Under the pieces are notes generated by a model that made no database searches, was not told the DNA's origin, and saw nothing but the letters and a program-made list of their open reading frames with translations. Positions 1-5,600 of a DNA stretch of 5,600 nt are shown in pieces. Origin of the DNA: Gammaproteobacteria bacterium (lineage in GTDB: Bacteria; Pseudomonadota; Gammaproteobacteria; Pseudomonadales; Halieaceae); assembly GCA_029859085.1 (NCBI GenBank), contig JAOUDU010000217.1, forward strand, positions 1 through 5,600, read 5' to 3'. Position numbers and translations under genes: made by a program. The first letter of the stretch is position 1, and each line of letters opens with the position of its first letter.

Positions 1-733
1 TGACAACGGACAGGATCATAACCACCGGCAGCAGCATGGCGACACGCAGCATCTTGGTGAGCACCGCGTAGTCACCGGTCTCATGTGAAATACTGTAGCC
101 CGCGCCAACAACCTGTGCCACGTCGTGTATCGTGCCACCCAGGAAAATGCCGGCGTCATCCGCTGAAAGACCCAGGCCGGTGACAATCAGCGGATACAGG
201 ATCATCGCGAGCGTGGAAAGTACCGTGACCCCGGCAATGGTAAAAACCAGTTCGCGCTCCGAGGTCTCGTTGCGCGGCAGGACAGCGGCTATCGCGATCG
301 CCGCGGAGGCGCCGCAGATAGCCGTCGCGCCGCCGGTAAGAATGCCGAGCCGGCGGTCCAGCCCGAGCATGCGGCTCACTACCATGCCAAAGCCAATCGT
401 GGCCAACACACCGGCCACAATAAGAATTCCGTTAAACCAACCCAAACCACCGAGCTGCACCAGGGTAATACGCGCACCGAGAAGCGCAACGCCGAGTCGC
501 AGAATGCGTTTTGCGGAGAAGTCGATGCCGGGCCGGGCGCTACCCTCCATACTGACCGGGTGAAGTGCCATACCCAGCAGCAGCGCGTATAACATCACAG
601 GGCCGCCGCGGGTATCGGCGATGAACGTTGCCGCTATGGCGACCACAGCCGCGAGCAGAATACCTGACCAGTTACTACGGGCACCAGCCAACCAGGTGAC
701 GCCGGAAGCCTGTGGCATAGCAGAGAGGCTCAT
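1..733 (-). CDS. YeiH/UPF0324 family putative sulfate exporter, N-terminal 244 residues (C-terminus cut by window edge)
   Basis: This frame is open from an ATG at 733-731 to the window start and encodes a hydrophobic inner-membrane protein. It matches the YeiH/UPF0324 (COG2855) family by several landmarks: the GGATAICGASAA segment at residues 134-145, which fits the family's CG-S/A-A motif; TIHDVAQVVGAG at 201-212 (E. coli YeiH has TVHEVAQVVAAG); and TKMLRVAMLLP at 226-236. Helices can be seen at about 24-38, 47-58, 78-93, 101-120, 133-151 and 165-187. Family members are about 340-350 residues, so roughly 100 residues lie outside. Members near sulfonate-degradation genes (TauZ/SuyZ type) are proposed sulfate exporters, and E. 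coli yeiH is linked to the LysR-type regulator YeiE. The substrate here is inferred only. This is the only ATG available upstream: the frame runs back to a TAA at 811-809 without another. A short-spaced AGGA lies at 740-737. The gene is divergent from the SulP gene at 1158. Confidence 0.88.
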   Translation of the reverse strand, partial: MSLSAMPQASGVTWLAGARSNWSGILLAAVVAIAATFIADTRGGPVMLYALLLGMALHPVSMEGSARPGIDFSAKRILRLGVALLGARITLVQLGGLGWFNGILIVAGVLATIGFGMVVSRMLGLDRRLGILTGGATAICGASAAIAIAAVLPRNETSERELVFTIAGVTVLSTLAMILYPLIVTGLGLSADDAGIFLGGTIHDVAQVVGAGYSISHETGDYAVLTKMLRVAMLLPVVMILSVV

Positions 734-753
734 AGTTCCTGTTGCTCTTTCAT
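730..753 (-). other. Seven-codon upstream ORF overlapping the yeiH-like start codon
   Basis: An ATG at 753-751 opens a 7-codon frame (MKEQQEL). Its TGA stop (732-730) overlaps the ATG (733-731) of the YeiH-like gene in an ATGA arrangement. The only purine-rich Shine-Dalgarno candidate for the main gene, AGGA at 740-737, lies inside this mini-ORF just 3 nt from the ATG. Such overlaps can couple translation of a leader to the downstream gene. There is no clear ribosome binding site in front of the mini-ORF itself, so it may be chance. Confidence 0.25.
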
Positions 754-807
754 CTGGATGGCTTGTGCCGCTGCATCGTCTTCTGGCTTCCCTCGGGACA
801 GAGCTGC

Positions 808-836
808 GTTAACAGGTGGCGGCGCTCTTCTGTAAA
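808..836 (-). promoter_or_regulatory. Weak sigma70-like promoter candidate for the YeiH-like gene
   Basis: Reading leftward, TTTACA (836-831, five of six matches to the -35 consensus) is followed after 17 bp by GTTAAC (813-808, three of six matches to the -10 consensus). The predicted start near 801 would give a leader of about 70 nt. The twin palindrome would then sit roughly 45-80 bp upstream of the start, a position typical of an activator rather than a blocking repressor. The -10 match is poor, so this is tentative. Confidence 0.25.
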
Positions 837-846
837 AGTGAAAAAG

Positions 847-880
847 GTTGCCATATGGCATATCTTTGCCATATGGCAAC
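847..880. promoter_or_regulatory. Twin-palindrome operator candidate
   Basis: A perfect 12-bp palindrome, TGCCATATGGCA, occurs twice, at 849-860 and 867-878, with centres 18 bp apart. A leading T is shared, so TTGCCATATGGCA is a 13-bp direct repeat (848-860, 866-878). The whole block is also an inverted repeat with 14-bp perfect arms (847-860 and 867-880) around a 6-bp spacer. Two identical symmetric sites side by side are typical of binding by two dimers of a transcription factor, and the position between divergent genes fits a shared operator. A T-N11-A core as used by LysR-type regulators can be fitted, but many families bind such symmetry. No regulator gene lies in the window, so its identity is open. 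Confidence 0.7.
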
Positions 881-945
881 AAAAGCCCTTACGGGCGCTC
901 AAAAACATTTTCGAGACCGTGGCCGAGGATAATCCCACGGCGCCT

Positions 946-975
946 CTGATTAAAAAAATTTATATTTGGTATGGT
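946..975 (+). promoter_or_regulatory. Weak extended -10 promoter candidate for the SulP gene
   Basis: In the most AT-rich part of the gap, TGGTATGGT (967-975) resembles an extended -10 element (TGn followed by TATGGT, four of six consensus matches). The -35 candidate is weak (CTGATT at 946-951). Initiation would fall near 982, leaving a leader of about 175 nt that contains the 1022-1069 stem-loop. The alternative TATATT at 961-966 has no recognisable -35. Confidence 0.25.
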
Positions 976-1021
976 TTTGATTCACGTGTGTGATGACCGG
1001 CCGACTCACCTGACACGCAGA

Positions 1022-1069
1022 CGGGAGCGGCATTTTTTGGCCTTCTGGCCACAAAATCTGGCGCTCCCG
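1022..1069. repeat. 48-nt imperfect inverted repeat / stem-loop in the presumed SulP leader
   Basis: Outer arms CGGGAGCG (1022-1029) and CGCTCCCG (1062-1069) pair perfectly. After a small asymmetric internal loop, ATTTTTTGGCC (1032-1042) pairs with GGCCACAAAAT (1047-1057) with a single T/C mismatch, closing on a 4-nt TTCT loop. Neither side is followed by a T tract, so it does not look like a standard Rho-independent terminator in either direction. It lies about 88 nt before the SulP start. It could be a leader RNA structure (attenuation, stability or protein binding) or a dispersed palindromic element. I cannot tell which from one copy. Confidence 0.6.
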
Positions 1070-1146
1070 GCACTCTTGCATTAGGCTTGCGGCGACATCG
1101 ACCCAACCGCCATGAAATAACCATGTCCTGTGCCACCCCTCTTGCC

Positions 1147-1150
1147 GGAG
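1147..1150 (+). promoter_or_regulatory. Shine-Dalgarno site fixing the SulP start
   Basis: GGAG sits 7 nt before the ATG at 1158, which is ideal spacing and supports that start. The start codon is also in the loop of a small possible hairpin, ATCCC (1153-1157) with GGGAT (1163-1167). Confidence 0.7.
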
Positions 1151-1157
1151 TTATCCC

Positions 1158-2798
1158 ATGCCGGGATGGTTGAGAAACTACCGACGCGCATTGCTGCCCG
1201 GCGACATCGGCGCGGGCATCATCGTGGCTCTGCTGATGGTGCCGCAGGGCATGGCCTATGCAATCGTCGCCGGGCTTCCTCCCATCGCCGGCCTGTATGC
1301 CAGCATTCTGCCGCCACTGGCCTACGCTTTATTCGGTACCAGCATGACCCAGTCAGTCGGCCCGCAGGCGATCACTGCACTGCTGGTCGCCGGCGTGCTC
1401 GCCCCCCTGGCGCTGCCGGCGTCGCCCGAGTATGTGCTGCTCGCGGCCCGGCTGGCCCTGCTGACCGGCCTGATACTGTTTGCCTGCGGCCTGCTGCGGC
1501 TGGGCTTCCTGGTCAATTACCTCAGCCAGCCGGTGATGAGCGGTTTTACCAATGGCGCGGTGTTGCTGATTGCGGCCGGACAGGTCCCCTCACTGCTGGG
1601 GCTCAACGCCGGCCAGGTGCAGCCGGCGAGCGCCGCTACGGGGCTGGGCTGCATCCTGCTGCTGATACTGGCGCGGAAACACCTGGATGCGGGGCTTTGT
1701 CGCCTCGGTATAAGCCGGCCACTGGCGGAGGCCCTGGCCCGTACTGCGCCCATCCTGGTCCTGCTGGGTACCGCACTCCTGCTCGCGCTGCCGGGGCCTG
1801 CCGACCTGGGCATACCCCTTGTGGGCGAGGTGCCCACCGGGCTGCCGCCCATCGGGATTCATCTCGCAGGCGGGCCCTGGAGGGAGTTGTTCGTGCCCGC
1901 CCTGCTTCTGGGCTTCATCGTGTTCCTGCAGAGTATGTCCGCCGCCCAGGCACTGGCCCGCAAACGCCATGAGCGCCTGGTTGCCGACAGGGAACTCCTT
2001 GGCCTTGGAGCGGCAAATCTTGCCGGGGCCCTGTCAGGTGGTTTCCCGGTAGCAGGCAGCATATCGCGCTCGGCCATAAGCCACGAGGCCGGGGCCAATA
2101 CGCCGCTGGCGTCCATGGTGGCGTCCCTGCTGCTGGCGGCTTTACTCGTGAGCCCGACCGGATGGCTGGCCATGCTGCCCCTGCCGGCACTGGCCGCGAC
2201 TATCATCGTGGCCGTCACCGGCATGTTTGAGTGGTCGAGCGTGCGCGATGCCTGGCGATACGATCGCAGCGAGGCGGCGGCCCATATCGTCACCCTCGTT
2301 GCAGTTGTATCACTGGGTGCCGAGCGCGGTATCGTACTGGGGATCGTGCTCTCGCTGGCACTGCTGATCTGGCGCGCGAGCCACCCGCCGATCGTCGAGG
2401 TCGGCCGCCGGCCCGGCGGCGAGTACTTTCGCAGCGCCGAGCGGCAGAACGTCGAGCGGCTGCCCCGGGTGCTGATGCTGCGCATAGACCAGGGCCTGTT
2501 TTTCGGCAACGCGGCTGCGGTAACGGATCACGTGGAGCAGGCGTTGCGGCGACGCCCCGAGCTGCAGCACATTGTTTTACTGCTGTCGGCGGTGAATGAT
2601 ATCGACCTGACCGCCGCCCAGGCCCTGATCGGGCTGAACAGGACACTCGGGCTGCAGGGTGTGAAATTGCACCTCACCGAGGCAAAGGCACCGGTGCTGG
2701 ACCGGCTTGGGCGCACGCCGTTATTACAGGAACTGGGCGGCCAGGTGTTCCACCGCGCGGTGCAGGCTTTCGACTACCTGGCAACAGGTGGCGACTGA
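1158..2798 (+). CDS. SulP family inorganic anion permease with C-terminal STAS domain
   Basis: This is a complete 546-residue inner-membrane transporter of the SulP (SLC26-related) family, whose members move sulfate, bicarbonate or other anions with Na+, H+ or by exchange. The N-terminus has the family opening PGDIGAG (14-20), VPQGMAYA (28-35) and AGLPPIAGLYAS (38-49), then SVGPQA (66-71) in the substrate region. The conserved central signature is NLAGALSGGFPVAGSISRSA (287-306) followed by AGANTPLAS (311-319). Ten or more hydrophobic segments end at about residue 406 (LGAERGIVLGIVLSLALLIWRAS). A STAS domain spans about 435-540, with VNDIDLTAAQAL (479-490) at the nucleotide-binding-like loop; Thr stands where many members have Ser/Thr. 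Length is normal and no carbonic anhydrase domain is fused. The start is fixed by GGAG at 1147-1150. It is divergent from the YeiH-like gene and convergent with the glucosaminidase gene 4 bp away. Substrate is not decidable from the sequence. Confidence 0.93.
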   Translation: MPGWLRNYRRALLPGDIGAGIIVALLMVPQGMAYAIVAGLPPIAGLYASILPPLAYALFGTSMTQSVGPQAITALLVAGVLAPLALPASPEYVLLAARLALLTGLILFACGLLRLGFLVNYLSQPVMSGFTNGAVLLIAAGQVPSLLGLNAGQVQPASAATGLGCILLLILARKHLDAGLCRLGISRPLAEALARTAPILVLLGTALLLALPGPADLGIPLVGEVPTGLPPIGIHLAGGPWRELFVPALLLGFIVFLQSMSAAQALARKRHERLVADRELLGLGAANLAGALSGGFPVAGSISRSAISHEAGANTPLASMVASLLLAALLVSPTGWLAMLPLPALAATIIVAVTGMFEWSSVRDAWRYDRSEAAAHIVTLVAVVSLGAERGIVLGIVLSLALLIWRASHPPIVEVGRRPGGEYFRSAERQNVERLPRVLMLRIDQGLFFGNAAAVTDHVEQALRRRPELQHIVLLLSAVNDIDLTAAQALIGLNRTLGLQGVKLHLTEAKAPVLDRLGRTPLLQELGGQVFHRAVQAFDYLATGGD

Positions 2799-2802
2799 GC
2801 GC

Positions 2803-3840
2803 TTACTCCAGCTTCATGCTGTCGATGATTATCGCCAACTCGCCGGAAGCCCTAAGGCCTTCGATCTCACCGCGCATCTTGTCCGCTTCAGCGTCGTCTC
2901 CCGCCCCGACGATAAAGCTCAGGGGTTCGTCCCGGAACGTCGCGTTGTCGGCAATGGCCAGGTTGTTCACCCTGATCATGGCCTTCAGCGCGTCGACGTA
3001 TTCCTGGCCCCGCTCGGAATAACGCACCAGGCCATCCGCCAGGACCAGCGACTCCAGGGGTTTTCCCTCAGCCCTGAGTTTTGCCCTCAAACTGCGGAAA
3101 TCCTCGTAGGCAGGGTGGGAGCTCAGGTTGAGAAAGTAGCCGCGGACGCTGTCAAAAGGCCAGTTGAATGTCGCTATCCCGTATTTACCCAGCTCCTTGC
3201 GCGCCTGCTCCGGCGCCATTCCCTTGTCGCCATAGGTCCATTGGCCAAACAAGGCGTTACCCTGCACCGCAAAGCGGGAGGTGCCGTACCCGCTCTCGTA
3301 GGCGGCCTGCCCGAGCGCGAGTCCCGCCGGAATGATGTCCAGGCGGTAGAGCGCCGTGTCGATAACCTCGAGTAGCGCATCCCCCGAATCGCCGAGCGCC
3401 GCAGCGCCCTCTTCATCCGCAATACGCAACAGTGGCACCAGCTCGCGCAAATCAGCCATGGATTCCGCGGAAAGACTTTTCCCGGCTGCCAGTTGCTCCC
3501 TGTAGGATTCCAGCTTTTCGCGCTCCGCGATCACCATCACATTGGCGTGCATGATCAGGGGCAGCATCATCCGGTAAAAAAGCTCTTTCTTTACCGGCAC
3601 AGGAACTGCCTGCGCATCCGATGGCCAGGTGCTTCCGTAAGCCGCCAGCATCGTGTGCGGGACCGTCAGTTCTGTCACATGTTTTTCCTCACCCCACCAG
3701 TCCCTGGCCTTCAGCCACTCGATCGTGCGGTCCATACTGCCCAGGACGACAATCTCCTGGCTGAGGGCCGGCCGGGAACCGGCCAGCAGCGCGAGCAGAA
3801 CCATGGCCAACAGGGTATTTATTGATCTTTCATGAGACAT
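2803..3840 (-). CDS. Exported Bax-like glucosaminidase (peptidoglycan hydrolase family)
   Basis: This 345-residue protein starts with a Sec-type signal peptide: a short charged start (MSHERS), a hydrophobic core at about 8-20, and a likely cleavage after the Ala/Leu/Ser-rich stretch near 25-28. It therefore acts in the periplasm or cell envelope. Residues about 82-140 (VKKELFYRMMLPLIMHAN onward) match the helical N-terminal part of Bax (COG2992) proteins. The glucosaminidase/lysozyme-like core follows: LALGQAAYESGYGTSRFA (174-191), with Glu182 as the expected catalytic acid, NALFGQW (195-201), FDSVRGYFLNLSSHPAY (229-245), and YSERGQEYVDALKAMIRVNNL (274-294). A tail of about 50 residues with no recognised motif follows. 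The expected activity is cleavage of peptidoglycan glycan strands, inferred from family. The frame is open further upstream to 4041, but that overlaps the RND gene; the ATG at 3840 has a good ribosome binding site and the signal peptide. Confidence 0.88.
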   Translation of the reverse strand: MSHERSINTLLAMVLLALLAGSRPALSQEIVVLGSMDRTIEWLKARDWWGEEKHVTELTVPHTMLAAYGSTWPSDAQAVPVPVKKELFYRMMLPLIMHANVMVIAEREKLESYREQLAAGKSLSAESMADLRELVPLLRIADEEGAAALGDSGDALLEVIDTALYRLDIIPAGLALGQAAYESGYGTSRFAVQGNALFGQWTYGDKGMAPEQARKELGKYGIATFNWPFDSVRGYFLNLSSHPAYEDFRSLRAKLRAEGKPLESLVLADGLVRYSERGQEYVDALKAMIRVNNLAIADNATFRDEPLSFIVGAGDDAEADKMRGEIEGLRASGELAIIIDSMKLE

Positions 3841-3848
3841 GGGCTGGA

Positions 3849-3855
3849 TCTCCCT
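3849..3855 (-). promoter_or_regulatory. Shine-Dalgarno site fixing the glucosaminidase start
   Basis: Reading leftward, AAGGGAG (3855-3849) lies 8 nt before the ATG at 3840-3838, inside the short gap after the RND stop codon. It supports this start over the longer in-frame extension into the RND gene and suggests translation from a shared transcript. Confidence 0.7.
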
Positions 3856-3859
3856 TGGG

Positions 3860-5600
3860 TTATTGAGCGGCGGCAATGGCCGGCGATTCGGCCGGCACAC
3901 CCTTGATTTTCTCGCGGATGCGCTGCACGACCGCATAAAACATCGGTACCAACAGGGGTACCAGGACAGAGGCCGCAACCATACCGGCGAACACCGCGGT
4001 ACCCAGGGAGCGGCGGCTGGCGGCGCCGGCGCCGGTTGCAAGGACCAGCGGAATCACGCCCAGCACAAAGGATAATGCAGTCATGAGCACCGCCCGCAGC
4101 CGCAAGCGGGCGGCGGTGACCGCTGCGTCGAATATGCTCATTCCTTTTTCCTCGCGCTGCTCCTTGGCGAACTCAACGATCAGGATCGCGTTTTTGGTCG
4201 CCAGCCCCATCAGCAGCACAATTCCAACCTGCATATAGACATCGTTGTTGAGTCCGGCCCAGGTCTGGCCCAGAACCGCGCCGAAGATGGCCAGTGGGAC
4301 CGACATCAGCACGGGGATCGGTATGGACCAGCTCTCGTACTGGGCCACCAGGAACAGGAACACGAAGATCAGGGCCATGCCGAAGATCATGCCGCCCTGC
4401 CCGCTGGCGATGATCTCCTGGTAGGCCTGGCCGGTCCATTCGTAGGTATAACCCTGGGGAAGCGTGGTATCCGCCAGCTGCTGCATTGCCGCAATCGCAT
4501 CGCCCGAACTATAGCCCGGCGCGGCAGAGCCGTTGACGGTAATGGAGCGGAAAATATTATAGCGGCTGACCTGGTCGGGGCCGAAAAAAGGCTCGGCTTT
4601 CAGCAGCGTGCGCAGTGGCACCATGTCGCCTTCATCATTGCGTACCTGGAGCTTGTAGACATCCGAACTGTTCTGGCGGAACGGGGCGTCCGCCTGGACC
4701 AGTACCTGGTAGGTCTTGCCGAACTTGTTGAAATCATTGGCGTATCCCTTGCCGGTGGTACTCGACAGGGTGCTGAAAATGGCGGCCAGAGGCACCCCGA
4801 GGCTCTTGGCCTTCTCGCGGTCAATGTCCAGGTAAATCTGCGGCACCGACGCCCTGAAGGTGCTGAATACCGTGCTCAACTCAGGGGTCTGGTTGGCGGC
4901 CACCGCCAGGCCTCCCAGCACGGAGGCCATGTTCTGGGGTGTATCGCCAGCGGTGGACTGCAGGATAAACTCGAAGCCGCCGGTGGTGCCGAGTCCCGGG
5001 ATGGGCGGCAGCCGGAATGGAAATACCGTGGCGAACGGCAGGGCATTGAGCCTGGGTTTTACCGCATCGACGATCGCCTGCTCGTGGAGTTCAGGGCTGG
5101 TGCGCTTTGACCAGTGGTCAAGCGCCACAATCGACAGGCCACTGTTGGAGGCTATACCCTGCTTTATGAGGCTGTAACCCGGTACGGAGATGACAGCCTG
5201 CACGCCGGGTGCCTCTCCGAGGATCTGGTTGATCTCGGCCAGCGCTGTTTCCGTGCGCAGCAGCGATGCGCCCTCCGGCAGCTGGACATCCACCATGAAA
5301 GCCTTCTGGTCCTCCATCGGAACAAAGCCCGTGGGCATCCGGCCGAACAGGTAGACCGTCAGGGCCACCAGCCCCGCGAACAGCAGCATGAAAAATGCAC
5401 TGCGGCGCAGCATGACAGCCACCCACCCGACGTAGCCCGTGGTCAGGCGGTCAAAGCCACGGTTGAAAGCCCCGAAAAAACCGCTCGTGGACATCTCCCC
5501 ACTGTCCGGTTTGAGCAGCGTGGCACACAGCGCCGGGCTGAGAGTGAGGGCATTCAGCGAGGAGATAGAGACGGCGATCGAAATGGTGACGGAAAACTGT
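3860..5600 (-). CDS. RND efflux pump inner-membrane subunit, AcrB/MexB-like (HAE1), C-terminal 579 residues
   Basis: The frame is open at the right edge and ends in TAA at 3862-3860. It is the C-terminal 55% or so of a proton-driven drug-efflux transporter of the AcrB type, which works as a trimer with a membrane-fusion protein and a TolC-like channel. The first visible residues ([10 protein letters not shown], then [12 protein letters not shown]) align with AcrB near residue 470. An internal ATG at 5494 is not the start. Numbering from that Met: a helix at about 31-50, the periplasmic segment opening [16 protein letters not shown] (51-66), [13 protein letters not shown] (119-131), [14 protein letters not shown] (251-264) in the docking region, [20 protein letters not shown] (365-384), and [20 protein letters not shown] (417-436). 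Lys434 (codon 4195-4193) corresponds to AcrB Lys940 of the proton relay; the paired Asp residues lie beyond the edge. The family is clear but the substrate range is not. Confidence 0.93.
   Translation of the reverse strand, partial: QFSVTISIAVSISSLNALTLSPALCATLLKPDSGEMSTSGFFGAFNRGFDRLTTGYVGWVAVMLRRSAFFMLLFAGLVALTVYLFGRMPTGFVPMEDQKAFMVDVQLPEGASLLRTETALAEINQILGEAPGVQAVISVPGYSLIKQGIASNSGLSIVALDHWSKRTSPELHEQAIVDAVKPRLNALPFATVFPFRLPPIPGLGTTGGFEFILQSTAGDTPQNMASVLGGLAVAANQTPELSTVFSTFRASVPQIYLDIDREKAKSLGVPLAAIFSTLSSTTGKGYANDFNKFGKTYQVLVQADAPFRQNSSDVYKLQVRNDEGDMVPLRTLLKAEPFFGPDQVSRYNIFRSITVNGSAAPGYSSGDAIAAMQQLADTTLPQGYTYEWTGQAYQEIIASGQGGMIFGMALIFVFLFLVAQYESWSIPIPVLMSVPLAIFGAVLGQTWAGLNNDVYMQVGIVLLMGLATKNAILIVEFAKEQREEKGMSIFDAAVTAARLRLRAVLMTALSFVLGVIPLVLATGAGAASRRSLGTAVFAGMVAASVLVPLLVPMFYAVVQRIREKIKGVPAESPAIAAAQ

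Larger units (their letters stand above)
734..1157. promoter_or_regulatory. Divergent intergenic region between the YeiH-like and SulP genes
   Basis: This 424-bp gap separates two divergently transcribed transporter genes and must hold promoters for both. It is clearly richer in A and T than the flanking genes, especially at 836-910 and 950-982. Its visible contents are the twin palindrome (847-880), a small stem (CCGTGG at 917-922 with CCACGG at 935-940), an AT-rich promoter-like stretch (950-980) and a 48-nt stem-loop (1022-1069). The short open frames crossing it, on both strands, resemble no protein family and their codons read straight through the palindromes, so I call no gene here. There is no tRNA-like or riboswitch structure that I recognise. 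Confidence 0.75.

Noticed and set aside
750..938. 62-codon minus-strand open frame in the intergenic gap
   Set aside because: GTG start with no clear ribosome binding site; the CHMAK/CHMAT repeat in its translation is just the twin DNA palindrome read in one frame.
742..993. 83-codon plus-strand open frame in the intergenic gap
   Set aside because: TTG start, overlaps the YeiH-like upstream region, no family resemblance, and its codons are partly made of the palindrome repeats.
983..1015. CRP-like site (TGTGA ... TCAC)
   Set aside because: The half-sites are separated by about 12 bp rather than 6 and the second is incomplete, so it does not fit the CRP consensus.
1022..1069. Rho-independent terminator
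   Set aside because: Strong stem, but no T tract on either side, and it sits between divergent genes where no transcript is expected to end.
1130..1972. Long plus-strand frame (280 codons) overlapping the start of the SulP gene
   Set aside because: Arg/Ala/Pro/Gly-rich shadow of a high-GC gene in another frame; the SulP frame carries all family motifs.
1859..2509. 216-codon minus-strand frame inside the SulP gene
   Set aside because: Antisense shadow frame with Arg/Ser/Pro-rich, low-complexity composition and no recognisable domain.
2707..3375. 222-codon plus-strand frame across the SulP/glucosaminidase junction
   Set aside because: It runs antisense through the conserved glucosaminidase core and out of frame with the STAS end; no family resemblance.
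3841..4041. In-frame N-terminal extension of the glucosaminidase (67 extra residues)
   Set aside because: It overlaps the well-conserved C-terminus of the RND gene and would bury the signal peptide. The ATG at 3840 has a good ribosome binding site at 3855-3849.
5492..5494. ATG as the start of the RND gene
   Set aside because: The frame continues upstream to the window edge with conserved RND sequence ([11 protein letters not shown]), so this is an internal methionine.

Overview
The window looks like chromosomal DNA of a GC-rich Gram-negative bacterium, most likely a gammaproteobacterium. The evidence is an AcrB/MexB-like RND pump subunit, a Bax-type glucosaminidase with a Sec signal peptide, a YeiH-type (UPF0324) transporter and a SulP permease, all with high-GC codon use. 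No species can be assigned from sequence reading alone. There is no rRNA, tRNA, CRISPR array, insertion sequence or phage gene.

Layout. From the left edge to 733, on the minus strand, lies the N-terminal 244 residues of a YeiH/UPF0324 membrane protein (putative sulfate exporter family), cut by the window start. Positions 734-1157 are a 424-bp divergent intergenic region, more AT-rich than its surroundings. It holds two copies of a perfect 12-bp palindrome (849-860 and 867-878), weak promoter candidates for both directions, and a strong 48-nt stem-loop (1022-1069). From 1158 to 2798, on the plus strand, is a complete 546-residue SulP anion permease with a C-terminal STAS domain. It meets a convergent gene after only 4 bp. 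That gene, 3840-2803 on the minus strand, encodes a 345-residue exported Bax-like glucosaminidase. Nineteen bases upstream of it, from 3860 to the right edge on the minus strand, is the C-terminal 579 residues of an RND efflux pump inner-membrane subunit, cut by the window end.

Function. There appear to be two units. The left one pairs divergent genes for two anion-transport families, a putative sulfate exporter and a sulfate/bicarbonate-type permease, around a region with a twin-palindrome operator candidate. This fits shared control of sulfur-oxyanion (or other anion) traffic, though substrate and regulator are not shown by the sequence. The right one is a tightly spaced RND pump-glucosaminidase pair, probably co-transcribed leftward, with the rest of the pump operon presumably beyond the right edge.

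All four proteins belong to known families. The least explained material is non-coding: the twin palindrome, the 48-nt hairpin in the presumed sulP leader, and a 7-codon ORF whose stop overlaps the yeiH-like start codon.
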